DNA from: Fagopyrum homotropicum
Lineage: Eukaryota > Streptophyta > Magnoliopsida > Caryophyllales > Polygonaceae
Assembly: GCA_033239125.1 (NCBI GenBank)
Contig: BSWB01000005.1
Span: 137,140,494 to 137,204,493, forward strand
Length of the DNA: 64,000 bases
Direction of reading: 5' to 3'
Notes under the pieces: generated by a model
The model's database searches: none
What the model was told of the DNA's origin: nothing
Seen by the model: only the letters and a program-made list of their open reading frames with translations
Shown: positions 1-12,568 of the stretch, piece after piece
How positions within the stretch are numbered: the first letter of the stretch is position 1
How the letters are laid out: each line of letters begins with the position of its first letter
Translations under genes and position numbers: made by a program

Positions 1-1571
1 TTAAATTTTTTAATTTTATAATTCAAATAAATTAGTAATAAAAATCTGATCTTTGATTTGTAAGTATCTTTGTCACTACCAGGTCCAATAATCATCGTAC
101 ACATATAGTTGTCTCACTCGAGCATCGAATTTTATCAAAAATATTAAAGCGGTGTGGAATTTGTTTTTGGAAAGTAGAGTTTTGATAATATGATTCTAAG
201 TAGTCGGTCACAATTGTCACCTCAACTTTTATTTCTTTCAATTGTTTTAATTTAAGTTAGCTTCTAAAAACACGTTTAATTTTACACTAGTTTAAATTGT
301 ATTATATTTAGGTTTGTTCAACGTTTTTTTGGGTCGAATATATGTTTGTTCTATGTGCGATTCTACCTCTCAAGTCTTTTTAATAATATCTCAACAATGT
401 TTGTCACGCGTAAAGTAGATACCTATACTGAATATATATAATAAATTTGGTTGAGAATTACGCAAGAATAATAAAAATCATATAAAGCTAATATTATATA
501 TGAACTCTATTTCCGTCAATCTCAATAACAACGAAGAACAAGGGTGGAAATGGAGCAACATATTGATACATCAAAGACATCATGTAGATCAATAAGATCA
601 CCTGGAGTACGGTGACAACAGTTAACACCGGTAGGCTGACGACAATAGCCCTAGATTTAGACACATGAGCATTGACGGAATAGAATTTGCATTTTAAAAT
701 AAAAGGTTTCAATAAAAGGATAAATTTGGTAAAGAAGACCACACCTATAACACTTTTATTACGGTCATGAGTAGTATTTCATTGATGTGCTTGCTAAACC
801 TATTTTGTTTATGTTTTATAATTGGGGCTAAAGGATGAGTTAATATTGATGTTGATAAGAATGATACTACCTCTGTTTCATGATATTTGTTCATCTATAA
901 TTATTTATAAATATTAAAAAAATTAGAAAAGAAATTAAAAAGGAAAGAAAAAAGATATGTTTATTACTCTTCACACATATTATGGAAAGGTATATAAGAA
1001 ACAAAAGAAAGTAACAAATATAAGTGTCACTTTCAAGAATAGTAAGGGTGTGTTTTGTAAGAGAAGGAGTTTATTTTAAAGATTAAGTTAGATGGGATTA
1101 ACTAGGGTTTTATGTTAGGTTAGGGTTTAATATAGGTTATAAGATTTAAAAATAACCCCAATAAGGTGTTTGGTAGGAGGGTTTCTTATTGGTTTATTTA
1201 ATACAAATATACAATGCTACTCTTTGTTAATCTCACTTTTTTGTAGGTTGCTATGCTTCTCATTGCTCGTGATTCTCATCTAGAACTGCTTGTGGCGATG
1301 GAACGACAGTGTGCGACCACTTGCTTCTCTTCTGCAAACTACCTAAGAACTCATTTCTTGGAACCTGCTCCTGTTTTACAATCGAATTTATCATTTTTCG
1401 GCAACCAAAAAACTCCTCTCTTGAAACAAACACATTGGATTGTTCAGATTATCCGTCAACAGAAAAATGGAAAGTACGCCTATGTGACTTTCTACTTTCT
1501 CGTCTACATAGTTGATCAATATAATATAAGATATTTAGATAATGAAAGTAGCATGTAGTTATTCATAATTC

Positions 1572-1574
<3 letters not shown>
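1..1574. other. AT-rich intergenic DNA
   Basis: No exon with both splice signals and family-like protein was found on either strand. The open frames here (for example 494-742 minus and 1253-1558 plus) have no recognisable motif and a composition like the surrounding DNA. Confidence 0.6.

Positions 1575-1638
<64 letters not shown>
1575..1638. repeat. (TA)n microsatellite
   Basis: An uninterrupted TA dinucleotide tract of about 64 bp. Such tracts are self-complementary and length-variable, so the exact length may be an assembly estimate. Confidence 0.95.
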
Positions 1639-1641
<3 letters not shown>

Positions 1642-2639
1642 TGTTGTGAAGCTTAAATTTTGATTTTTGTTATTAGAGCACGCTTCTCTATTTATGCTTA
1701 ATATGTCTATTTGGTTTACTCTAAATTGACATTAGTGTAATTGTGTTTCTCCAATAATTTTGGTGATGGATGCATTTGACAGTTGTGATTCTGAGAGCTT
1801 CAGCGACGGCCTAAATGATATCTTTTCAATGTACAATGGTCATACACACAATATCTTTGTCCGATCTCGAGAATAACATTGAAAAAATTAACGATTTCCT
1901 TCTGTTTGAGAGGATTGCAATCATGGTGACATTGTTTTTTCCATTGGAGATCCTTCTAGACATATGGGAAGAGTTGTAGACGTCAACATGTCCGTTGACT
2001 TGAGAAATATTTTTGGAAAATCTGTATAAGGTGTAAATTCCAGTGAAGTCTTAGGATTTGGTCCATTGTTGTAGGTGATCACGTGATTAATGTACTGTGG
2101 GTTGTGAGGGTCGAAAAAGTGGTTGATAGTGTTGGAGTACTCATGCCTAATGGTGAAGAGCAATGAACTAGTTCGTATTTGTTTTTTCTCTACTATCGTG
2201 GTTGTTTTCTTTCTTCTAGCACCCAGGGGCATGTGTGGTATAGGAAATCAAACTATGAGATTAATATACATCAACCTTGGTGGAATGATGTTATTTTTTT
2301 TAATCCATTTGTAAACCCATTTAACCTCTTCTATAATCTCCATATAGAAGATACATCTTAAACCAAACACATGCATAAATTTAATCCCCAATTTTAGTTT
2401 AAAATAACCTCCATTAATCTCTTATGAAATATGCCCCAAATGTATAGTTTTTATTTTGAAAAAAAAAAATCTCCTTACATCTAGGTTTTAAAACTTTTTT
2501 TTTATCCACATTAGTTTTTATACAAAAAGGTTTTGATAGCATGAATTATTGTTTATATTTTGGGGCTTGTTTAGACGTTTTATCTTCAATAATCTGCATG
2601 TTTGGATGTATATTATGTGATTATATTGTCGTTTCATCT
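1639..2639. other. Intergenic, nothing recognised
   Basis: Low-complexity AT-rich sequence. The frame at 1921-2232 (minus) has no domain I recognise and no splice context, so no gene is called. Confidence 0.5.
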
Positions 2640-4260
2640 ACCTTTGCGGGAATCGAGGTCTACACCTAGTTTTGTTGTAATAGTAGGTAAAATGGCACGT
2701 TTTGCATAAAAAAGGAGCAAAAGGAGCTATGGAGTCATTGGAGCTACATTCAGGAGCTTAAGGAAGAATCCAAGAATCATGAAATTGGATTAAAGATTCA
2801 CTTTGGACCAGATTTGAGATATTTCACATTCAGTTGTGATTCACCTCAGTTGACTACAGAGTCACCTCGACCGAGGTGATCCAGAGGAGCCGACTCGACC
2901 GAGGCGAACACCTTGGACGCGGCAAGGATATTCTATTCTTGGCTGAGATCTTTTATCTTTGGAAAGAGGATCTTATATTTTTGGGCTGGATTCCTGGAAG
3001 GAAGAAGATAAGTTAGCCCATATATTTTACCTATTTTTATGGGAAGAGATCTTTCTAAGATATCTTATCTTTGGAGGGTAATTTTCCTGTAAAAAGGGTT
3101 GGATTTTCCACAAATCCGACATCCGCTAACGGCTGAACATCGTGCTATACCACAGAGCCTGCATACATCGAAAATCCGCTACAGCCATACTCCAGTTGGG
3201 AGATTTGAAGAACCTTTTTGAAGGTTGAAGAAGGAAGTTTATAGCTTTTATAGCTTTGTGAAGGATTTTGTAAGACTCTCTTAGATTCCCTTCGTTGTTG
3301 ATTGTCTTATTGAATTTTGATCCAAGGAACGCTTGTTGTTTGATAATTGATTCAGTTATTGAAGCCTTTCTCTTAAGGTTTTCTTCTTCAATTATTCCTT
3401 TTCTTCCCATATATTTGATTATTACTTTCATGATGATGAGTGGCTAATTTCCTTGTGTGATTCTAGGGTGATTGGCTGAAGGTTGTGGGAAAAACAATGA
3501 TAGAATAATCTTAATCACAGTAGGACCCTGGAAGTTCGAGTCTTTATCCTTAACCCTAAGGCATCTCGCTCAGTCGATGAACATCTTGACCGAGGTGAAA
3601 TTTTTCTGACCGAGGTGACTTGTCTGATCCGAAACTGAGAGTTAAGTGTTAGAGTTTGCCAAATCCTATTCTTATTACACCTTTCCTGATTCAACGCAAG
3701 CCTAGGATGAGACTTACCCGGTAATTCCTTTGTTTGTTTACCAAAGATCATAAGTGTAGGTAATAAAAGTTTATCCTTTATTGGGGTTTGAGTGTGCTTT
3801 CATTCCATCTTTGTGAGTTAGCCTGAGACTTACCCGGTAAAGGTTGATTCTATTCCCTTAGTTGGTGTGTTAGTTTGAGGTTATAGTTCTTTCCCTTGAT
3901 TCCTTGAGACTTACCCGGTAATAGGAGTTACGGTTTGGGATTAGTGAGTAGTGAGACTTACCCGGTGATCTAATCCACTTTAGTAACACCTTCCCTATGC
4001 AAAATCTCAGCTTTGTCCGCTTATCTTTAGATCTTGAGTTGGAACCACAACTAGATGCTTTAATCCCTGAAATTGCATATTTCCTTAATTGACTTTATCA
4101 TCCTTGATTGTTTTAATCGCTTTAGTGGTTAGTAATTACAAAGCTTACCTATTCCGACTTTGTTTCATTAAGTCCCTGTGATCGACCTGGAATTCCTTAC
4201 TTTTACTACGATTGACCCGTACAGGTTTTAACGAGTAAATAATTGAATAAGCCCAATAAA
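2640..4260. mobile_element. LTR-like retrotransposon remnant, possibly a solo LTR
   Basis: Non-coding block of higher complexity than its flanks. It has repeated CGACCGAGGTGA motifs (about 2865, 2900 and 3590), four GAGACTTACCCGGT repeats, and a right edge around 4170-4210 with a 'GATCGACCTGG ... CGATTGACCCGTACA' style that I associate with long LTRs of plant Ty3/Gypsy elements. No clean TG...CA ends or target duplication could be fixed, and there is no gag-pol beside it. A solo LTR is therefore only the best guess; another non-coding repeat is possible. Confidence 0.45.
3709..3968 (+). repeat. Four spaced copies of GAGACTTACCCGGT
   Basis: Copies start at 3709, 3825, 3906 and 3953, with shrinking spacing of 116, 81 and 47 bp. 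They are nearly identical while the sequence between them is not. They lie inside the LTR-like block. Confidence 0.9.
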
Positions 4261-5800
4261 ATAATTATTTGGAAAGGATTGTTAAATATATGAATAAGTC
4301 ATATATATTGCTTGTTTAAAAATTCTTTGTTGTGTATTTTTGATGAATATATTTATTGCAAAAAAAAAATCTTAAATGTAGATAAGATTAGGGTGTTCTA
4401 TAATTCTACTTTATCAAAAAAAATGTTTATAAACAATTGCATTAATTATGGATAAAAATCATTCTTTTTACATTTAGATTTTACAGTCTCTCCAAAATAA
4501 TTTATTTACCAAGAGGACGAGTCATATATATTTAGATTGTTGTTTGTTTAAGGTGTAACATTGATGACCTTATTTGTTGCAAAATAAACTTAATCTTACA
4601 TGTATGTAAGATGATTACCGTTGAATTGATCGTTATATAACTCACTTCATTTATAGTGAAAATCTCTTATCTAAAAAAATAACCAACATTATTGAGTCGA
4701 TAAAAAACTATATGAATTTACAAATTTTGAAAATTAATCTATAATCATATAAATATACATAATATTTTTTTTATTATAATAACCATTATTCATCATTAAC
4801 TGTTTGTTTGCAAATGAAACAAAATGTTTATTTTAAACACATATAAATATTAATTTATTTCACCAAGCTAAAGTTTAAGAAAATGAAATTTATAATATAA
4901 TTTTATATGATTTTAAAAACTAAAGCTTTTTAAACGATAATTTATACGAATAAGTAACCAAGTATTATTAATGAATTTTAAATAAAAAAAATAGTTCAGC
5001 CACATAAGTACCATTTTGTTTCGCAAATTAATAAATAGAAAAATATTCAAAATAATATACTTTCTTGCATATAGTCCAAACCTAATCAATTTTGAAAATA
5101 TACTTTTTTCTAAAAATTAAATTACTTAAAAGAAGTTCAAAGTATACAGCTATACGCACTTATTATGTTACTTTATATATACAGAATGTTCCTTAAAAAA
5201 AGTATTCTAGTCTTTTACCTTTATTTATTGAAATTTATAAGAAAATACAATTTTTTAAAAAAAGTTTATGTGTTTTATAAATATTATTAATTTGTCTGTT
5301 CTTTATATTAAAAAAGAATAGATATCTACTGATAGAGTATTATTTTGCTCTATGTTAAAATTATATACAATATTACACAAAATAACTCAGTTTTAGAGGA
5401 TATTTTGTTCGATGAATGACGAAAGAAATGACAAATTGCATAATAATGAAGACACAAATAATTATTGGACAATTTTGTTAACTAAACCTTTTTGAAAAAT
5501 TATAGTAATAACTAGACTTTTTAATGTTTCAATTAAGTAAATATACCCCAAACTCTACACACTCTTCCATCAAAGTGTACATTTAGTAAATACAAAATTA
5601 GAGAAAAAAAAAAAAAATCTGTAAATCAAATTGTTTCATGATATAATAATTTAGAAAGATCTGAAGGCGAGTTAATTACAAAATAAGACCGAATAAAAGA
5701 ACTATGTACCAAAATGCCCTTTCAATGAATCACCATTTCCATTGTGCGTCACCAACATGCATAAATAGCTCAGTCAATATTGTAACCGAAGTTGGGAGTA
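4261..5800. other. AT-rich intergenic DNA upstream of the DUF789 gene
   Basis: Very AT-rich, with no coding signal. It contains one copy of a dispersed repeat (listed separately). The last 100-200 bp probably contain the promoter and 5' UTR of the next gene, but no clear TATA box was picked out. Confidence 0.55.
5461..5605 (-). repeat. Dispersed repeat, copy A
   Basis: The segment with 'ACTAAACCTTTTTGAAAAATT', then 'ATATACCCCAAACTCTACAC' and 'ACATTTAGTAAATACAAAA' reappears as a reverse complement at about 50030-50205. Weaker relatives lie near 59716-59770 and 60780-60870. It is probably the end of a mobile element; no termini were defined. Confidence 0.65.
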
Positions 5801-6012
5801 GAGTCCAGTTCAAAAAACAGAGAGTCGTGATCCTCCACTTTCGAGTTCTTCCTCATCTTCTCGGCTATCCCCAATCCGCAAATTGAATTTATTGCTCCCA
5901 TTTCTCGAACCCTAACAACAACGAGAAGCAGCCAAACCTTCAAACGAACTCTTTCCGAGTTCCTACTAGAAGCTTTTTCTCCATTTGAAGTTTGTGTTTT
6001 CTTCCGATCGCA

Positions 6013-8815
6013 ATGTCTGGTTCACGCCGTCACAATCGCAGAGGTGACAGGTCCTACAACTCGCCGGCGCCTCGCCGACAAGTTCAGCAACAGCAGAATC
6101 GTAACAAGCAGAGGTGTCCCCAACCAGCGTCGATTCAAAGGACCAACACTTCGGTCGATTCTGGATTTCCCGCTTTTACCGATTCGCCGTCTGCATTGTC
6201 GCCTTATTCAGCTCCCGGATGTGACCATGATCTCCTTCGTTTGACCAACTTGGAACGATTCTTGAAGTTCACTACTCCTCTAGTTGCAGGAAAGAAATCA
6301 TCTAAGGTACATTAGGGTTGTTGATTTAACATATCTGATCATTTTGGATTCTTGAAGTACAACAGTCGGTTCTCGAAAGTAGCATCTCTTCAATTTGAAC
6401 AATTTCGATTGGTTCTTGAAGTACACTGTTCGGTTCTTTGTGTAAATTAGCTGATTGAAAAATGAAGTTGAATGTCTAATTCTGTTTGATTATGCTTACA
6501 TCTATAGGATTACTATTACTATTAGGTTTACTTATTCTTTTGTTTATTGCTTCATGGGATGACAGACTACCACAAGACCATGGGCTACTCACGAAGACGA
6601 GTCACAAACTTATTTTGTGCTTGAGGATCTTTGGGATTCTTGGTATCCGTGGAGCGCCTATGGGGCTGCGGTTCCTGTTACGTTGAGCGGGGGTGATAAT
6701 GTCCAGCAGTACTATGCTCCTTACTTGTCTGGCATTCAGTTGTACACAAACGCATCCATGCCTGCTCCAAGGAACAGGTTAGCGATGCTTTTCTCACTTT
6801 GTCATCATAGTTTGGCTAAATGGTACAATAAGAACTATCCCTATCCAGGTTCTTATTTTGTGTATATTGTTGTCTTTGTGATAAATAATTTGCTTAATTG
6901 GTTTCTGATACTGAGCTCAATAATACTTCTGAGTGAGGATAATTTCCTATTAGAGGAAAAGTCTAAAAGTTGTAAACCCTTTCCGGGCATATCTAGCATG
7001 GAAACAGACACACGGAAGTGGCAATTCTAAAAACATAGGTAACTAACAAATAAAACGGAAGAACACAAGGAAGCGGGAAATTAAAAAACATGGCAAACGG
7101 TCCAAACGGAGTTATGAAACGGAAGTACAAGGAGAAGCGGCAATTTTAAAAATGGGAAGCGGACGCGGGAAATGGAAATGAAAGGACACAAAGAAGCGGC
7201 AATTTTAAAAAAATGGGAAATGGACGCGCGAAATAGTAACGGAGGGACAAGGAAGCGGCGGTTTAAAACATAAGATACGTACACCGCAAGTAAACATAAA
7301 TATAAATGATGTCGTATTGAAAAGTCTACTTGAACAAATAAATAAACTCTATTGGAGGTACATAAGGGTCTACTCTTTTCCCATATCTGGTATCAGTATA
7401 TCATATATCGGTATCGATATCAGGGATATGTATATGTATATGTATATGTATATGAGATAGATATTTATATCTGATACTTACGTTTGGTAAGATGGTGAGA
7501 TTTATCAGATATCAAGAGGGATACGTGAGAGGGAGAAGAATATGATACCGGACATTCCTTTGGTGATGGATTTATTTAAACTGATGGTCCTCTGTCTAGG
7601 TAGAGTTCATCTTTGCATGTACAGGATCCAATCATGCCAGGATAAGTTGTGATGAAAACTCCTTGTCTTTATTACAAAGTTTATTTCTTGCCATAAGCGA
7701 AGAAAGATGGTTACATATTTTCTTGGTCGATTGCCGAATGTCATTTTCTTTTGATGCTAATTTGATTTCATCAGGTTTCTTAAGTTCATGATGTGTAATT
7801 TGTGAATTTACTCTCGCGGACTGGCAAACGATCTCTTGAAGAATGGAATTGTGAACTGTGATATTACTTCTTTTCATGTCTTTGTTTGTGATTTTTCTTA
7901 CTGATTTGTGATTTTCAGCAGCAGGCTCAGAGAGGAAGATATGGTAGAGGGCAGTAGACAGGGAATTAGTGGGCTTCACATAAGTAACAAACCTTCAAAT
8001 TGTTCTTCAAGCCATGAAGACAAGTTTGTTAGCCCTCAAGGTGTTCTTAAATTTGAGTATTACGAAACTGAACTTCCTTTCGTACGTGAAACTTTGTCAG
8101 GCAAGGCAAGTCAGTGTATTCTAAAAGCGCTATGTTAGATTTTCTTAACCTCCAACTTGTTTGTCTGATATCTCTCATTATGTCATGCTACAGATATGTA
8201 CGCTTGCATCAAAGTTTCCAGAATTGAACACTTACAAAAGCTGTGATCTGTCACCTGCAAGTTGGATATCTGTCGCATGGTATGCTTTCCTCCATCTTCC
8301 CCTTTACTTAGGACTTGGTAGAGTTTTTCTAACCATTTCTGGCATCTTTTCTCAAATTGTAAAAGGTATCCCATATACAGAATACCACCAGCTTCAGCTA
8401 TTGCAAGTTTGAAGTCATGTTTCTTGACATACCACACCTTGTCAACTCCAAATAGCGGTAATGGTTTTCTATATTCATATTTTACATTCATGTATACTTC
8501 ACTCTGAGAATCGCTTGTTAAAACGACCCATGTGACATAAACTTGCGTCCTCCGTTGTGTTTATCAGGAGCAACGATTGGGTTGCAATGTCACAAGGATT
8601 TGTACCCAAGGATGGTCCCTAAGGAGTTCAACATGGCTCTGCCCACCTTTGGACTTTCATCTTACAACTACAATGCAGCTTTCTGGGAACATATGGGAGC
8701 AGCATCCTCAACTCTTCTGGCCAATTCACTACGCAAAGCAGCTGAGGATTGGCTTCAGTCCCGGAAAATTGCTCTTCCTGATCACACATTCTTTGCAGTC
8801 CGCAACCGTCACTAG
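6013..8815 (+). CDS. DUF789 family protein, complete six-exon gene
   Basis: Six exons join without a frame break: 6013-6306, 6566-6777, 7919-8105, 8194-8279, 8366-8457 and 8568-8815, giving 372 aa. The N-terminus is basic and Gln-rich (about residues 1-45). The DUF789 core then follows: NLERFL near 80, VLEDLWDSWYPWSAYG in exon 2, SCDLSPASWISVAWYPIYRIP across exons 4-5, CFLTYHTLST, and PTFGLSSYN near the C-terminus. Length fits the family, which is plant-specific and has no established biochemical role. The first ATG after the 5' leader is used. Intron 3 begins with GC instead of GT (AAG|GCAAGT), a recognised minor class. Intron 2 (1.1 kb) is enlarged by tandem repeats. No membrane segment or signal peptide is seen. 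Confidence 0.92.
7010..7275 (+). repeat. Tandem repeat in DUF789 intron 2
   Basis: About four diverged units of 55-65 bp share GGAAGCGG, CAATTTTAAAA and ATGGGAA blocks. The array lies wholly inside intron 2, so it adds length without touching the reading frame. Confidence 0.8.
7425..7456 (+). repeat. (TATATG)n microsatellite
   Basis: Short run of TATATG units following a stretch of degenerate TATC/GATA words, inside intron 2 of the DUF789 gene. A similar GATA/TATC-rich stretch lies at 9650-9715. Confidence 0.8.
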
Positions 8816-10426
8816 GTTGGCCGGGTATGATGCAAACTTTTACTAGGCAAACCGTGATCTCAGTCCATTTAATGCTGTGTCCTTATGTTTTTTGGAGAAT
8901 CATCTCCAAACCTGTCTCCTGCGATGACATTTTTAGCACAAATATATTCTCTTCTAGAGAAGTAATCATTAATTAGGCCCCCGGTATACAAATGAAACTT
9001 ACATTTGGCTTTAAAAGGTGTTTCCTTGTACAAACTATTGGCTTTTGGACTAATGCTTGTAGCACATAGGAGGATCTTATAGAATTTCGTGTTGTGTCTC
9101 ATTTAGCATTTACTTTTCAGCTGACAATTTCCCCTAGGGACTGCTTGTTTTGATAAAAGCTCATTAACCATTACCTAATCCCTTCCTTTCCCTTTAACCA
9201 TTACCTAACCTTTAAAGAATTTTGGGTTTTAGTCCGGGTTAGCCTTGGACACACCTTTTTAAAGCCACAGTAGAGATGTCAATTGCCATAAAAGAATAGA
9301 AAATTAGATGAATAGGAGGGTTCATAAGTTCTTCCAACTTTCTGTTTTTGCTTGCACACATATACACGAGTTTCACGGTCCTCGGACATGGTTCTCTCCC
9401 TCTCGTTCATTACCCTCAATCATCATTTCCGTAAGCACAAGTTCAACCTACTTGTTGATCCTTGTGTTGGTTCATAATATGCCGTCAAGGATAATGGAAA
9501 ACAGTAACCCTGGACAAACTCAAATTTCTTAAAATTGACAGGTATCACGTTCTTTTTCTCCCACGTCTCCCTCTCACCTCTCCCTCCCAAGTCTCCCCCT
9601 TCTAATATACCTCACCATCTTGTCAAACAAAAGTACCAGAAATCATATATCAATCTCGTACCCATATCCGGATATCGATATGATAACGATATCAGATATA
9701 CTCATATCAAGATATAGGAAAGGAACAAGCCCTAGCCTCAATAATCCTAATAATCCAACTTGGATTATACAATTCTCATAATCTAATTCCCTTAATCTTC
9801 ATAATTTAACGTTCTTCATCTCCTTCATTCCCTTATCAAATGAGATTAAAAGAATTATTTTCCCTTTTAATTACCATAATCTCACTTCACTGAATTTTGT
9901 CATCTACCAAACATAGCCAAAGAAAGAAAAGTTACCAGGAAGCTTACCTAAATGAAAATAACACAGCTAACATGGATGACTGAACAATGCTGCGCTTTTT
10001 CAAGTAGATTACACTTCTGTTTAATTTGTTAAACCGGACAAGCATAACTTAATATAACCCGAATTGACAAGCACAACAATCAACTTGATCATGCAAGAAT
10101 ACCAACCACCTAAGCTGACCAATAGTCATCATTAATACTGAACATTTTCACTTTAAAGCCTAAAACACAGATAAAAAAAACTTGCAGGTGCAGCTCAATC
10201 ACTGTAACATTAATTTAAAACAAACTTCACAGCCATTTTGTGATAGGTGGCATACAAATTACAAAGTACTCATAAAGACGAACCCTAACTTGAGTAATTA
10301 ACTAAGGGTTACAGTCAATTAATATCAAACTGGAATTCCAACCAGGTATGTTCTTCTCCTAATCAAGAAGTGTGATCATACCATGCTATGGGTTTTTAAA
10401 TTAAAGGAGCGGAATGATTAGATTAC
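8816..10426. other. Intergenic DNA with a degraded AT-rich repeat
   Basis: Contains the 3' end of the DUF789 transcript and no further gene. At 9740-9915 the words ATTCTCATAATCTAATTCC and CTTTTAATTACCATAATCTC resemble sequence at 21260-21470, suggesting two relics of one AT-rich repeat family. No terminal repeats were fixed. Confidence 0.5.
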
Positions 10427-10843
10427 CCCTTGTTTGAGCTCAATAGGATGCTCTTCATCAATGTGACAACAGAGCCCCACCATGTCAAACTCTTCCGCAC
10501 ATAAAGGACACAGAAATTCCTGCTTGTAATCATCCTCTTCCTCAACAATATCATTCCCTTCATATAAAGAGCTGCAAAACAGATAGATCGAATTTCTTGT
10601 TAAAGGAGAACAGATCAAAGACAAACCTAGTTCAATTCAACAGCCGCAATACTGAAAAAAAAAACAAAAAAAAAAAACTCTGAAGCTTCCAATTTTCATG
10701 GTCAATTACGAGGTCAAATAAAAATTTATGGTAAAAAAAATCGGACGCGTAAGTAACGGAATTAGAAACTGACCAGATCGAGATTGATAGCGCCGGGAAG
10801 AACTGAACATACGAGAGGTCCGGGGTGATCATCGTTCTCCATT
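10427..10843 (-). pseudogene. Di19-type zinc-finger gene fragment
   Basis: The exon at 10427-10571 encodes an acidic stretch followed by EFLCPLCAEEFDMVGLCCHI and DEEHPIE, a good match to the first half of the Di19 (drought-induced 19) zinc-binding domain, with both Cys pairs and the His residues in place. It is flanked by a TTTTGCAG acceptor and a GG|GTAATC donor. The expected next exon (second CPxC finger, nuclear-localisation region, C-terminus) was not found downstream on this strand. Upstream, the ATG at 10843-10841 opens 23 codons to a GTCAGT donor, but that frame does not join the finger exon; the ATG at 10832 does, with an unrelated N-terminus. Most likely a truncated gene copy; a very short expressed finger protein is the alternative. 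Confidence 0.6.
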
Positions 10844-12568
10844 TTCCGATGACGACGATTGCTTAGATTCCGGAATATTCAACCGATCTAAAAAATGTAA
10901 ACATACAGATACTTTTTTTTTTTTAATACGATTGATTTTAGGAGCATGTGATGGGATGATCAAAGCAAAAGGTGGACAAGAGAGATGGAAACCTAGAAAG
11001 AGGTGAGATGTTGTGAGAGAAGCATGAACGGGAGAGATTCTGAGAGTCGCTGCACCGACCTCCATTGACGAGAAAGGGAAGATGGATTAGCTACAGAATC
11101 CCTGGGGTGTGAAAAGTGAAAACTCACATGGAAGAGACATGTAATTGCTGAAATGCCATCAACTGCCTCTGGTAACTTTTATCTCCAACATATGTAACAA
11201 ATCTAATTAACTTGTGTTGAAAGTAGGGTCGTTAAAGTTTATTATGACCGTAAATTAAGAATCCGACCTTATATCATACTGAGTTATTTTTTAACTGGGC
11301 TAAAGATCTCAACAAAACTCATGTTTCCATTTAAGCTCTTTGTTTCCTCTTCCTTGCTCTCTCCCTATCAACTCACACAAGCCCTAGTTGTTAGCCTGAA
11401 ATGGAATGTTATTAAGCTAGAAGAAAATCATTTCCTTGTTTAAAATAGTTGTAAACATATATTCAAACTTAATAGATATTAAATGCTCGAAGGAAAAGAA
11501 GAGACGGAGAGGAGAGACTAGAGAATGAGATTAGGGTTAGCTGCCGACAAGAGCTAACCTTTTATATCTCTTAACATTTTCAAAATGTTACGCTTCAATT
11601 AATGAACGCGGTTTTAGATATATTGTAAAACCGACTCATATTTTCTTCTTCATTAAACCCGGTTTGGTCTATTCATTGTACTTGGATAAGCATTTGACTT
11701 GTGGGCTTCTTCGGACAAGGCCTACTAAGGATCCATCCTCCTCACCCATCACAAGGACAACTAGAACTAGTGACTAAGAAAATATACAAAAGCATGTATA
11801 CTTCAACCTCAACTCAATAGCGAGATTGTATATGAAATCAAGAATCATGTTCGAGGACATAAGTTACATATTACAATCAAGCATATATGGACCAAATGGT
11901 TAGAATGATGTTCAAGGTGCCTGCTTGAGGCATGTAGTTTATTCAACAAGATTACTTGGAATGATCAAAATCAACAAATTTTAAATAGGCAAAACTTTCA
12001 AAACATGCGAATAGTTACCGGTTAGACCACCGGAGTGAATATTTTTTTACATTCAACGTTGACTTGTCATTGACATCTATATGAACCTTATAGAGATAAA
12101 TCATCTTATGATGAAGATTTTGCTACTTCTGAATCCATGCTCGAGTTGATCCAATTTCAAATAGGTAAAATAGCTACTTGCAAACCACACAAAGTGAATG
12201 ATGGCAAATGAACCCAATCAGATTTTGTCCAACTTCGACCTAACTTAAACCTACAATGCCTTAAGTTGCTTCAATATATGTCATGATCGAGGGAAAACAA
12301 ATAAGAAACAAAGAGCACTATATTAATTTGAAGAATTTTTAATTATAGGCAAAGGGGCACCTAAATAGATAATTTACCAAGTTAGTAGGTTCCTCCTCAC
12401 CCCTCAAAAAGGACTCCATTTCCTCTACCCTTCACAAAACCAAAAACCTTTCATTCTTTCTCCCAAACTATTCACGATGCCTATCTTTCATCTCCTTTTC
12501 CCCTCCTAGTATCCATCCACACATTCAACAAACAATTATACCCTCACCTTGATCATCATCATCCTCCT
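10844..12568. other. Intergenic, upstream of the UNC-13 gene
   Basis: No gene recognised. CT-rich sequence from about 12390 to 12530 just before the start codon is typical of a plant 5' UTR. The rest is ordinary AT-rich spacer. Confidence 0.5.

Noticed and set aside
1253..1558. 101-codon plus-strand frame as a gene
   Set aside because: No family resemblance, AT-rich surroundings, no splice or promoter context, and a second overlapping frame is equally open.
2640..4260. A complete solo LTR with defined ends
   Set aside because: I could not find paired TG/CA termini with a target duplication, so it is listed only as an LTR-like remnant.
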